39,832 nucleotides of DNA, taken from positions 1 to 39,832 of the forward strand of contig QCCJ01000005.1 of NCBI GenBank assembly GCA_003281285.1, written 5' to 3'. The notes beneath the pieces are model-generated. The model saw nothing but the letters and a program-made list of their open reading frames with translations, did not search any database and was not told where the DNA came from. Made by a program: the position numbers and the translations under genes. This DNA is from Prochlorococcus sp. AG-347-K22 (GTDB lineage: Bacteria; Cyanobacteriota; Cyanobacteriia; PCC-6307; Cyanobiaceae). Below, in pieces: positions 8,159 to 16,233 of this stretch (position 1 is its first letter; the number at the start of each line of letters is the position of its first letter).

Positions 8159-8653
8159 TTATTTTTTTAGCTTATCAATTAGATTTATTAAATTACAAGG
8201 TTTTGTATTTTCATTAAGTTGATAAGAAATTATATCTTGCCAACCTGTCATCACAGCATCCTTAGATCCAGGCAAAACGAATAAAAACTTACCATTTGCA
8301 GACCCTGCAATACACCTACTTTGTAAAGTACTTGTTCCTATCTTTTTAAATGATAAAAATCTAAAAGTTTCCCCAAAACCATTAATCTCTTTATCTAATA
8401 AAGGTCTAATAGCTTCAGGAGTAACGTCCCTAGCTGTAATTCCTGTACCACCTGTTGTGATAATCACATCAATATCTGGATCTGAGATCCAATCGCTTAT
8501 ATATTTTCTAATTAAATAAATATCATCTTTGCAAATTATCTTATCAACAATATTGTGTCCTGATTTCTCAGCCTCTTGAAGTAGATAATTTCCACTCTCA
8601 TCATTTTTTGTGTTACGAGTATCAGAAACAGTAAGCAAAGCTATAGAAACCAC
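8159..8653 (-). CDS. moaB: Molybdopterin adenylyltransferase-type protein MoaB
   Basis: 164 residues from a GTG start at 8653. MoaB/MogA proteins bind molybdopterin and activate it by adenylylation before molybdate insertion. The family signature is TTGGTGITARDVTPEAI near residues 85-101, preceded by the lead SIALLTVSDTR. The FVLPGSKDAV segment is also typical. It is transcribed divergently from moaD, 34 bases away, and convergently toward the NirX-like gene with a 9-base gap. It supplies cofactor to NarB, the only molybdoenzyme visible in this window. Confidence 0.9.
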   Translation of the reverse strand: MVSIALLTVSDTRNTKNDESGNYLLQEAEKSGHNIVDKIICKDDIYLIRKYISDWISDPDIDVIITTGGTGITARDVTPEAIRPLLDKEINGFGETFRFLSFKKIGTSTLQSRCIAGSANGKFLFVLPGSKDAVMTGWQDIISYQLNENTKPCNLINLIDKLKK

Positions 8654-8687
8654 TTAAAATTAAACCATTAGTACTAGATAACTATAG

Positions 8688-8939
8688 ATGGAAAGTGAAA
8701 AATCTAACAAAATTAAGGTGGTTTTATTATCTAGTATCGCTGAAGATCTAGGATGGAATGAAAAATTTCTTACAATTGAAGGCTCTCAAATGAAGGTTTT
8801 TTCTGTATGGAAGTTAATTAATTCTAAATTACCTCAAGATAATATTATCGTTTCTATTAATCAAGAAATTACAGATATGGATGCGAAGATTAATCCAAAT
8901 GATGAGGTGGCATTTATGCCAATGTTTACCGGTGGATAA
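8688..8939 (+). CDS. moaD: Molybdopterin synthase small subunit MoaD
   Basis: 83 residues from ATG 8688, with a ubiquitin-like beta-grasp fold. MoaD carries the sulfur used by MoaE to make molybdopterin. The essential C-terminal Gly-Gly is present (FMPMFTGG-stop), with the usual NxExTDMDxxINPNDEVAF lead-in of ThiS/MoaD proteins. Its stop codon overlaps the proposed GTG start of moaE by 8 bases, so the two subunits are probably translationally coupled. The thiocarboxylating enzyme MoeB is not encoded in this window. Confidence 0.9.
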   Translation: MESEKSNKIKVVLLSSIAEDLGWNEKFLTIEGSQMKVFSVWKLINSKLPQDNIIVSINQEITDMDAKINPNDEVAFMPMFTGG

Positions 8940-9384
8940 TTTAAGAATACAATTTAAAATCCTTGAAGAAACTTTTAATCCTTATAAAGAATTCGAACTT
9001 TGGGAGAAGGTCAATAAAAATTCAGCAAACTCACTTTTTATTGGAAGAGTAAGGCCTTTTGATCAATTTGGAAATGATTTAAAGAGTCTAGAAATTGTTC
9101 ATTATCAAGGAATGACCGAAAATTATATTAAAAGATATTTAATGAAAATTTCTGAAAAACAGGATGATTTATGTATTTTTCTCTTACACAGGATAGGTTT
9201 CATTTACCCTAACGAACCTATTATTTTAATAGCAGTAAGTGCAAATCATAGAGGCATTGCAAATAAATATCTCCAAGATATACTTGAATTTACAAAATAC
9301 AAAGTTCCTTTTTGGAAAAAAGAATGGACTTTCAAAGGATCCTCATGGGTAAAAAAGAATACTGAATTAGGCTTTAAATTATAA
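8932..9384 (+). CDS. moaE: Molybdopterin synthase catalytic subunit MoaE
   Basis: 150 residues from GTG 8932. An open frame extends up to ATG 8881, but that stretch lies inside moaD, and its translation (many Arg, Met, Cys, Trp) does not resemble MoaE, so I chose the GTG that overlaps the moaD stop. MoaE transfers two sulfurs from MoaD to precursor Z. Family features are FIGRVRPFD, HYQGMTENY, the HRIG strand, SANHRGIANKYLQDILEFTK and the catalytic lysines in KVPFWKKEW. Its last 6 bases overlap the convergent moeA end. Confidence 0.9.
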   Translation: MDNLRIQFKILEETFNPYKEFELWEKVNKNSANSLFIGRVRPFDQFGNDLKSLEIVHYQGMTENYIKRYLMKISEKQDDLCIFLLHRIGFIYPNEPIILIAVSANHRGIANKYLQDILEFTKYKVPFWKKEWTFKGSSWVKKNTELGFKL

Positions 9385-10641
9385 AAAATTATTTTTTAAA
9401 AGTTGTGCCCATAATAAATTTCCCTTTTGACAAAAATCAATTTCAGAGGGTATTTCTATTAATAAATCTGAATTAGATATTGAACTAATCTTTGATGAGG
9501 ATTGTTCTTCAGAAATATCTGCAATCAATTCACCTTCTTTATTAACAATAAGTTTTCCTCTAAGCAATTCAGGTCTCCCTTTTCTTCTTTTCAAATCAGA
9601 ATTCAGCTTAACCTTAATCCGAAGAGGGAATTCAATATTAGTTATTCCTTCAAGTTTCTGAAGCGCGGGCCACACAAGTTGGATGAAAGTAATAGCTGCT
9701 GAAACGGGATTCCCCGGTAATCCAAAATAAGGAATTTTTTTATTTATCAATCCAAAAGCAAAGGGTTTTCCTGGCTTTAAAAATAGTTTCCAAAATTTAA
9801 TCTCTCCTATCTCGTTAATAATATCTTTTAAAAAATCTTTTTTACCAACTGATATCCCACCAACTGAGACAACCACATCATTAAATTCAGAAATATTTCT
9901 AAGAGAATTTTTAATATTTTGATAATTATCTTTTTCTATATGAATTTCATTAATTTCAAATCCAAGATTTTTTGCGATTGATTTTATCAAAATACTATTA
10001 CTTTCCCATATTTCTCCTTTCTTTCTTGCAGTTCCTGATTTGATAAGTTCATCTCCAGTAATTAGTAAACCTAATTTAGAAATTTTACTAACTTTTATAG
10101 TTTTTATGCCACAACTTACTAATTTACTTAAAATCCCAGGTGTAATCTTTACCCCTTTCTTGATTAATATTTCACCTTTAAATACTTGATCATTTTTTTC
10201 TCTAATCCAAGAGTTATTAGATGATTTTTCTTTTTTAACAATATACTCATTTCCGTTTAAAAGTTCTAAAGAAATTTGTTCTTGAGGTATCACATAAAAA
10301 CAATTATCTGGCACAAATGAACCTGTACTAATCGTTATAGCTTCACCTTTTTTAAGAAGGTCATTAAATGGCTTTCCGGGAAAAGACTCTCCGACAATTT
10401 TCCATTTATTCCCTTTAGTTGATTCTCCTAACGCATATCCATCCATAATTGATGATCTATAACCTGGTATATCTTCCTCAGATAAGATTTCCTCCATAGA
10501 AACTTTGCCAAGTGCTTCTTCTAAATTTATCTCTTCCTTATGTAAAATTTCATTATTCACTATTAAAGTATCTATCTCTTCCAAGATTTTTTTAATAGCA
10601 TCATTTAAAGAAAGACCCTGATTATTGATATCAATTCCCAT
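9379..10641 (-). CDS. moeA: Molybdopterin molybdenumtransferase MoeA
   Basis: 420 residues from ATG 10641. MoeA inserts molybdate into adenylylated molybdopterin. Typical segments are visible: SIMDGYALGE near residue 66, ISTGSFVPDNCFYVIPQE, LLITGDELIKSG, GGISVGKKDFL, KPGKPFAFG and GLPGNPVSA. Domain order is the usual MoeA N-terminal, MoCF-binding and C-terminal beta domains. It follows moaC by 12 bases on the same strand, so moaC-moeA is an operon. The 3' end overlaps moaE by 6 bases. Confidence 0.95.
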   Translation of the reverse strand: MGIDINNQGLSLNDAIKKILEEIDTLIVNNEILHKEEINLEEALGKVSMEEILSEEDIPGYRSSIMDGYALGESTKGNKWKIVGESFPGKPFNDLLKKGEAITISTGSFVPDNCFYVIPQEQISLELLNGNEYIVKKEKSSNNSWIREKNDQVFKGEILIKKGVKITPGILSKLVSCGIKTIKVSKISKLGLLITGDELIKSGTARKKGEIWESNSILIKSIAKNLGFEINEIHIEKDNYQNIKNSLRNISEFNDVVVSVGGISVGKKDFLKDIINEIGEIKFWKLFLKPGKPFAFGLINKKIPYFGLPGNPVSAAITFIQLVWPALQKLEGITNIEFPLRIKVKLNSDLKRRKGRPELLRGKLIVNKEGELIADISEEQSSSKISSISNSDLLIEIPSEIDFCQKGNLLWAQLLKNNFL

Positions 10642-10653
10642 TATTGTGAGTAC

Positions 10654-11139
10654 TCAACTTCTTTTTAATATCCCATTTTTACCACCTTTTTTTTCTAAAA
10701 GGCGAATATTATCAATAGTCATGAAAGGATCTAAAGCTTTAAGCATGTCATATAAAGTGAGAAGACCAATTGAAACTGACGTAAGAGCCTCCATCTCAAC
10801 ACCTGTTTTAGAATGAGATTTGCAAAAAGCAATAATTTTAATTGCTTTCATTGATTCACAAATTTCAAAATCAATTGTGATTTTATTCAATGATAAATTA
10901 TGACAGAGAGGAATAAGTTCTGAGGTTTTTTTTGCACCATTTATTGCAGAAAATCTAGCCGCTGCAAAAATATCACCTTTTTTAATTTTTTCATTTTTTA
11001 TTTTTTCTAATATTTCTTTGTTTAAATTAATGTATCCTTCTGCTAAAGCCTCTCTTTTAGTTTCTTCCTTATCAGAAATATCAACTATGTTCATTTCTCC
11101 CCTTTCATTAATATGAGTTAAAGATTTATCCATTTCCAT
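10654..11139 (-). CDS. moaC: Cyclic pyranopterin monophosphate synthase MoaC
   Basis: 161 residues from ATG 11139 (a second ATG at 11133 is possible). MoaC works after MoaA to form cyclic pyranopterin monophosphate, the first stable molybdopterin precursor. The hallmark segments are present: KKGDIFAAARFSAINGAKKT, ELIPLCHNLSL and KTGVEMEALTSVS, followed by LYDMLKALDPFMTIDNIRLL with the conserved Asp. MoeA follows on the same strand. The 100 bases between it and the divergent nitrate-reductase-associated gene hold both promoters. Confidence 0.95.
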   Translation of the reverse strand: MEMDKSLTHINERGEMNIVDISDKEETKREALAEGYINLNKEILEKIKNEKIKKGDIFAAARFSAINGAKKTSELIPLCHNLSLNKITIDFEICESMKAIKIIAFCKSHSKTGVEMEALTSVSIGLLTLYDMLKALDPFMTIDNIRLLEKKGGKNGILKRS

Positions 11140-11239
11140 TTAGCAATTTATTCAATAATACAAAAAATAAAATTTTTAATAAAGCTAATATCAATTTTTT
11201 ATACTTAGCATTAATTTATTAATAAATATCAATTTAATT

Positions 11240-11701
11240 TTGGTTTATAGTCAATCAAATCATTATTTTAATTTCGAGGATGATTTTATTAAAGACTTAA
11301 GATGCATTCCTTTGTGTGTAAGAAGGAAACTTGATTTAATTGGAATAAAATTAAAACTTACTCATTGGCAAGATTTTAATTTAATTGAAAAAAATAAGAT
11401 AGTAGATTGGCCAGATTCAAAAAACGATCTCATTAATTTAAAAAATTTTTTAAAAAAAATTACATTTAATTCAAAATATGGAGAAGCAAAAGAAATAGAA
11501 ATTTCAATTAATCAACCTTGGCAAAATAAAAATAAAGTTCCTGACCAAGTTGTAAAATCGGCACTATCAAGGGGAATTAATATTTCAGTTGAAAAATGGA
11601 GAAATTTAAACGAATTAGATAGATTTGCTTTTTGCAAATTAGTCAAGCCCAGTCATGAACACAACAATTTAGATAGAGCATTTGATGAGATTCTGAAATA
11701 A
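11240..11701 (+). CDS. Nitrate reductase-associated protein (Nitr_red_assoc family)
   Basis: 153 residues from a TTG start at 11240. The N-terminal pattern FEDDFIKDLRCIPLCVRRKLD followed by LIGIKL and W-x-x-F matches the family TIGR02664/PF09655, found mostly in cyanobacteria beside narB and molybdopterin genes. Its function is unknown. Here it lies convergent to narB with a 9-base gap and divergent from moaC, exactly the context the family is named for. Expression with nitrate genes is likely, but I see no clear NtcA site in the short upstream gap. Confidence 0.8.
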   Translation: MVYSQSNHYFNFEDDFIKDLRCIPLCVRRKLDLIGIKLKLTHWQDFNLIEKNKIVDWPDSKNDLINLKNFLKKITFNSKYGEAKEIEISINQPWQNKNKVPDQVVKSALSRGINISVEKWRNLNELDRFAFCKLVKPSHEHNNLDRAFDEILK

Positions 11702-11710
11702 GATTATTGC

Positions 11711-13822
11711 CTAGTTTGGAACAATTATTACTGAGCATGCTTTTAATTCCGGTTGTTTTGATATCGGGCATGACTTTTCATGCATCAAAGAGTTTACTTC
11801 ACACATATTTTTTTGACTAAAACCCCAATGCATTGGTAAAAAAACTGTACCTGCTTTAATTTTGTCAGTAATTTGAACTTTTGCTTGAACTTCTCCTCTT
11901 TTAGATTTGATTTTTACTATTTCATCATTTTTGATTTTTAAAGATAAAGCATCTTTAGAATTAATTTCCAATAACGGTTCTGGATTCTTTTTTGTAAGTT
12001 TTTGAACTTTAGAAGTTCTTGTCATTGTATGCCATTGACTTAGATATCTTCCAATTGTCAAAATTAAAGGGTACTCATCTGAAGGGGGTTCAGCCAACCC
12101 TATAGGATCATCAATACAAAAATTTGCTTTGCCAGTCTCAGTTGGGAAATAACCATCTTCATATAATCTTTTTGAAGATGTACTAGGTACGCTGCCTTTA
12201 GGATAAGGCCATTGTTGAGGACCATGATTTTTTAATAATTGATATGATAATCCGCTCATATCGCATAATCTTTTTGTAGTCGTTTTTAAAAATTCATCAT
12301 AAACTTCTGATGAAGATTCATATTCAAATTGTTTGAAATAGCCTATCTTCTGTCCTAATTCAGCAAATATTTGCCAATCTGGTTTTGAATTTTTATTCGA
12401 TTCTCTGAAGGATGGGCAAAGGGTTACTCTTCTTTCTGAATTTGTCATAACACCATCTTTTTCGCTCCATTGTGCCGCGGGCAATACTAGATGAGCATAT
12501 TTAATTGATTCACTTTGTTCATAAGATTCGTTGAGGATAATTAAAGGACATTTTGAAAGTGCTTTTTTTACAAAGTTTAAATTAGGCATGCTAACCAAAG
12601 GGTTCGTAGCTGCAATCCACCAAATTTTCACAGACCCTTTTTTTATGGCTTCTATTTGTTCAAATGCTGATAGACCCTGTTTTGCAGATATCTTTCCCTC
12701 AGGGAACCCCCATATTTTTTCAATTTCATTCCTATCTATTTTATTTTTTACAAACCTATATCCTGGAAGAAGGTGGGATAGTCCACCAGCTTCTCTCCCC
12801 CCCATAGCGTTTGGTTGGCCAGTTAAGGAAAAAGGACCAGAACCTTCTTTGCCTATTTGGCCTGTCATTAGATGAAGATTTATTAGCCCATTTACTGCTG
12901 CTGTACCCTCTTGCCTTTGATTCAAACCCATCGACCAGAGACTTAGAACATTTTTGCTTTCTCCCCATAATTTTGCAATATCAATAATTGTTTTCTCGGA
13001 TATATTGCAAATTTCACTTATTTTTTTTAAATCCCATTTTTGTATATGTTTTACAAAATGAAAATAGCTTTCGGTCGACTTATCAATGAAATTTTGATCA
13101 GTTAATTGATTCTTGTAAAGATAATTCGCAATCCCAATGAATAAAAAAAGATCTGTTCCAGAAGAAATTTGTAAGTAAAAATCTGCTATGGATGAAGTTT
13201 CTGTTTCTCTTGGATCGATTACTATTACTTTTAAATTATCATTTACGTTTCTTTTACGTTTTTTAATTCGATCAAAAAGAACGGGATGACATTCTGCAGT
13301 ATTTGTCCCTATTAATAAAATTAAAGAGCAATGATCAATATCTTCATAACAACAAGGTGGGCCATCAGATCCAAAACTTCTGTTATATCCAGCTACTGCT
13401 GAGCTCATGCATAGTCTTGAGTTAGCATCAAAATTATTAGTGCCTATTGCTCCCTTGAGAAGCTTTTGGGCTACGTAATAATCTTCAGTATGAAATTGAC
13501 CTGAGCCATACATAGCTATTGAATCAGGTCCAAAATTTTTTATAGAACTCAAAATATTCTCTTTCAGAATTTCGTATGATTCGTCCCAGGAAATTTCTTT
13601 AAAATCATCATTTAAATTTTCCCTATAAAGTGGTTCTTTTAATCTCCCATCTTTTAGAGTCTCACATACTGTTGCTCCTTTTACGCACAATTTACCTTGA
13701 GTTGAAGGACTATCCCTATCTCCACTTACTAACCATTTATCATCAGAAACAGAACTTTTAGGCTTCATTTTTAAACCACAGCCAACACCGCAATATGGGC
13801 ATTGACTTTTAGTAAAATTCAT
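11711..13822 (-). CDS. narB: Ferredoxin-dependent assimilatory nitrate reductase NarB
   Basis: 703 residues from ATG 13822. NarB reduces nitrate to nitrite in the cytoplasm with ferredoxin as electron donor. The 4Fe-4S ligands are Cys8, Cys11, Cys15 (CPYCGVGC) and Cys46 (KLCVKG, with conserved Lys48). Cys138 in SRLCMSSAV is the expected molybdenum ligand. Molybdopterin-guanine-dinucleotide domains include QGKIG-type and GLNQRQEGTAAVN segments and the C-terminal beta-barrel VFLPMHWGF. It lies 35 bases after napA on the same strand, so napA-narB is one operon. Length is normal for cyanobacteria. Confidence 0.96.
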   Translation of the reverse strand: MNFTKSQCPYCGVGCGLKMKPKSSVSDDKWLVSGDRDSPSTQGKLCVKGATVCETLKDGRLKEPLYRENLNDDFKEISWDESYEILKENILSSIKNFGPDSIAMYGSGQFHTEDYYVAQKLLKGAIGTNNFDANSRLCMSSAVAGYNRSFGSDGPPCCYEDIDHCSLILLIGTNTAECHPVLFDRIKKRKRNVNDNLKVIVIDPRETETSSIADFYLQISSGTDLFLFIGIANYLYKNQLTDQNFIDKSTESYFHFVKHIQKWDLKKISEICNISEKTIIDIAKLWGESKNVLSLWSMGLNQRQEGTAAVNGLINLHLMTGQIGKEGSGPFSLTGQPNAMGGREAGGLSHLLPGYRFVKNKIDRNEIEKIWGFPEGKISAKQGLSAFEQIEAIKKGSVKIWWIAATNPLVSMPNLNFVKKALSKCPLIILNESYEQSESIKYAHLVLPAAQWSEKDGVMTNSERRVTLCPSFRESNKNSKPDWQIFAELGQKIGYFKQFEYESSSEVYDEFLKTTTKRLCDMSGLSYQLLKNHGPQQWPYPKGSVPSTSSKRLYEDGYFPTETGKANFCIDDPIGLAEPPSDEYPLILTIGRYLSQWHTMTRTSKVQKLTKKNPEPLLEINSKDALSLKIKNDEIVKIKSKRGEVQAKVQITDKIKAGTVFLPMHWGFSQKNMCEVNSLMHEKSCPISKQPELKACSVIIVPN

Positions 13823-13857
13823 AAAATTTCTTTTATAAATATCTAAATAGTTTTTGG

Positions 13858-15411
13858 TTAAACGTAATTTTCAGCTTTTTCTCCTTCATAAGCATCAGCG
13901 AATGATCCTTGAGGTTCCTTTAAAAAGAAATAACAGAAAAATCCAACTATTAATCCTGCTATACCTAAAACTTGGAAGAACGCACTATTTGAAGCAGCAA
14001 TTATTTCTGGGGAAGGATCTTTACCTCCACCCATCCATAAAGGTAAAAGGCTATAAATATTTAGATAAGTTACCGCACCAACATTTCCATAAGCACCAAC
14101 CAATCCAGCTATTTGTCCTGTTACTCTTTTTTTAACTAAGGGAACTAAAGCAAAAGTTGAACCTTCTCCTGATTGAACAAAAAATGAACAAAGCATAGTT
14201 AAAAATACAGCCATAAGAATTCCTGCTGATCCAGTAAAAGTTCCAGGTTTTATTAAAGACATCAATAGATATCCAAATCCTAATCCCATAGTTAGGAATC
14301 CCATTGTATTTTTTCTATTGCCTGTTCTGTCAGATATCAATCCTCCCGCAGGTCTAGCTATTAAATTCACAAATGCATAACATGATGCAAGAATTCCTGC
14401 TACAGCTTTAGGCAAATCAAATGTAAATTCAAAGAAACTAGGAAGCATAGAAACTACTGCCAATTCTGATCCAAAATTTACAATATAAGTTAATTCCAAA
14501 ATAGCTACTTGTTTGAATTCATATCTATCTTCTTTAGGGTAAATTTTAGTTCCATTTAATAATTCAATATTCGTTCTTATAATTCCCCAAGTTTGAAAAA
14601 TAAACCAAGCTAAAACTGCGAGTAAGGCTATTGGATAAGTAGATGAAGTAAGGAAACCAACTTTCTGAAGTCTCCAACATAGGACCGAAAGAATTGCTGC
14701 GAATGGAATATTCATTCCAATTAAACCCCAGAAATCTCTTATACTCGTTACTTCTAAACCAGCTGTTTTAGCAGGCCTTTGATAAGGTTTTCCAGGAGGT
14801 GTATCAGTTACATTAAAGAAATAAATAATTCCGTAAACGAAAGAAATAATTCCTGTAATAGCAATAGCTCCCCTCCAATTAAGTACAGCTCCAGTTGGCA
14901 ACTCAAACCCTCCTGAAAAAGACAAGAATCCAGCTACGGCAACAAGAGAAAGCGCAGAAAAAGCAGATCCAAAATTTCCCCATCCTCCATATATTCCCTC
15001 AGCCAAACCAATTTCTTTGGGAGGGAACCACTCAGATACCATTCTTATTCCGATAACAAAACCTGCGCCTACTATTGATAAAAGCAATCTCGCAATTACA
15101 AGTTGATTGAAGTCTTGAGCACTAGCGAATAATAAACATGGGACTACAGAAAATATCAAGATTGTTGAGTAAGTTTTTCTTGGGCCAAATTTATCCAATA
15201 ACATTCCAATCAAAACTCTTGCAGGGATAGTTAAAGCAACATTACATATTGCTACTGTCCTAATTTGAGCAACAGATAAACCTAAATCAGCTTTAACAGT
15301 AGTTGCAAGAGGTGCGAGGTTAAACCAAACAACAAAAGTTAGGAAAAAGGCAAACCAGGTGAGGTGAAGAGTTCTATATCTGCCATTTAAGGACCAAACA
15401 TCACTTAACAT
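13858..15411 (-). CDS. napA: Nitrate/nitrite permease, MFS NNP family (NapA/NrtP type)
   Basis: 517 residues from ATG 15411, about 12 membrane helices. It imports nitrate and nitrite through the inner membrane. Both NNP nitrate signatures are visible: GIYGGWGNFGSA in the first half and GLVGAYGNVGAV in the second. MFS loop motifs such as GMLLDKFGPRK and DRTGNRK are also present. Marine cyanobacteria use this single-component permease (napA or nrtP) instead of an ABC transporter. It is first in the napA-narB operon, with a well-formed NtcA promoter upstream at 15438-15480. Confidence 0.94.
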   Translation of the reverse strand: MLSDVWSLNGRYRTLHLTWFAFFLTFVVWFNLAPLATTVKADLGLSVAQIRTVAICNVALTIPARVLIGMLLDKFGPRKTYSTILIFSVVPCLLFASAQDFNQLVIARLLLSIVGAGFVIGIRMVSEWFPPKEIGLAEGIYGGWGNFGSAFSALSLVAVAGFLSFSGGFELPTGAVLNWRGAIAITGIISFVYGIIYFFNVTDTPPGKPYQRPAKTAGLEVTSIRDFWGLIGMNIPFAAILSVLCWRLQKVGFLTSSTYPIALLAVLAWFIFQTWGIIRTNIELLNGTKIYPKEDRYEFKQVAILELTYIVNFGSELAVVSMLPSFFEFTFDLPKAVAGILASCYAFVNLIARPAGGLISDRTGNRKNTMGFLTMGLGFGYLLMSLIKPGTFTGSAGILMAVFLTMLCSFFVQSGEGSTFALVPLVKKRVTGQIAGLVGAYGNVGAVTYLNIYSLLPLWMGGGKDPSPEIIAASNSAFFQVLGIAGLIVGFFCYFFLKEPQGSFADAYEGEKAENYV

Positions 15412-15437
15412 AAAAATTTTTCAGATCAATTTTAAGC

Positions 15438-15480
15438 AATTTATATTTCGATCAATGCATTCATTTGTATTATTTAATAC
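15438..15480 (-). promoter_or_regulatory. NtcA-activated promoter of napA-narB
   Basis: A perfect NtcA half-site pair GTA-N8-TAC lies at 15467-15480. Reading the minus strand, TATAAATT follows at 15445-15438, giving a 21-23 base spacer to a TA-N3-T -10 box. That is the textbook arrangement for NtcA class II activation. Transcription would start near 15430, leaving a leader of about 20 bases before the napA ATG. The factor's consensus is established; binding here is inferred. Confidence 0.75.
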
Positions 15481-15580
15481 GAAATCTGGATTTTAAGAAA
15501 TGCAACTTTTTTAAAAGACTAAAATTAATAGTCAGCACTAATAAAATCAAAATTGGGAAAAATTAGTAATCTGATTATTG

Positions 15581-15594
15581 GTATTGTCCGATAC
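15581..15594. promoter_or_regulatory. Second perfect NtcA site, between napA and mobA
   Basis: GTATTGTCCGATAC matches GTA-N8-TAC exactly and lies 33 bases before the mobA start. At the usual 22-base spacing toward mobA there is no clean TA-N3-T box, and a start there would give almost no leader. The site may act on mobA-moaA through an unusual promoter, or be an upstream auxiliary site for napA. Its centre is 114 bp from the centre of the first site. Confidence 0.55.
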
Positions 15595-15627
15595 ATTAAA
15601 TACTCGTGGAAAAATATTGCCTAAGTT

Positions 15628-16233
15628 ATGGAAATAAAACATAAAAAATTTAAAGCATTCATTTTGGCTGGAGGCAAGAGTTCAAGGATGGGATTTGATA
15701 AAGCACTAATTAAACACCATGAAGGCGGAAATTGGCTGACTCATAAAATAAAAATATTAAATAACCTTAATTTAGAGACTTTTGTGATAACAAATCATAC
15801 TTCTCATTTCAAAGAAGTTGATAAAAGTTATAATATTGGGTTTATTTCAGATGCCCAACCCTTTGATGGTCCCTTAACTTGTATAGAACAAATTTTTTCA
15901 ACTTTTAAAAAAACTACTAAAAATATCCTAATTATCCCAATCGATATGCCTAATTTGAATACAAAATTAATTTATTCACTTTTCAAATCATGGGAAGAAA
16001 ATCAAAATTTTGCGGTAATATCCCATGATGGAATTTTTGCACAACCATTATTGGGAATTTATCCAATCAATGAAGAAAATCATTTTAAATTGAAAAAAAA
16101 GTTATCCTCAGGGAAGAAAAATTTTCTCGGATGGGTTGATCGAATTCCCCATAAATATTTCTATGCAAAAAATGGAGATTTAATTAATATAAATTCGAAG
16201 AGAGAATTTTTAAATATGAATAATGGGACTTAA
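15628..16233 (+). CDS. mobA: Molybdenum cofactor guanylyltransferase MobA
   Basis: 201 residues from ATG 15628. MobA links GMP to molybdenum-molybdopterin to form the guanine dinucleotide cofactor used by NarB-type enzymes. The nucleotide-binding signature is ILAGGKSSRMGFDKAL at residues 12-27. DAQPFDGPLT and IPIDMPNLN, the latter with the metal-binding Asp, follow in the usual order. It is transcribed divergently from napA and overlaps moaA by 11 bases, so mobA-moaA is an operon. Confidence 0.93.
   Translation: MEIKHKKFKAFILAGGKSSRMGFDKALIKHHEGGNWLTHKIKILNNLNLETFVITNHTSHFKEVDKSYNIGFISDAQPFDGPLTCIEQIFSTFKKTTKNILIIPIDMPNLNTKLIYSLFKSWEENQNFAVISHDGIFAQPLLGIYPINEENHFKLKKKLSSGKKNFLGWVDRIPHKYFYAKNGDLININSKREFLNMNNGT

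Noticed and set aside
8881..8931. Upstream ATG for moaE at 8881
   Set aside because: The added 17 residues lie inside moaD and do not resemble MoaE; the GTG at 8932 gives the family-like start.
12531..12968. Open frames antisense to or shifted within narB
   Set aside because: They are shadows of narB, whose own frame carries all cofactor motifs.
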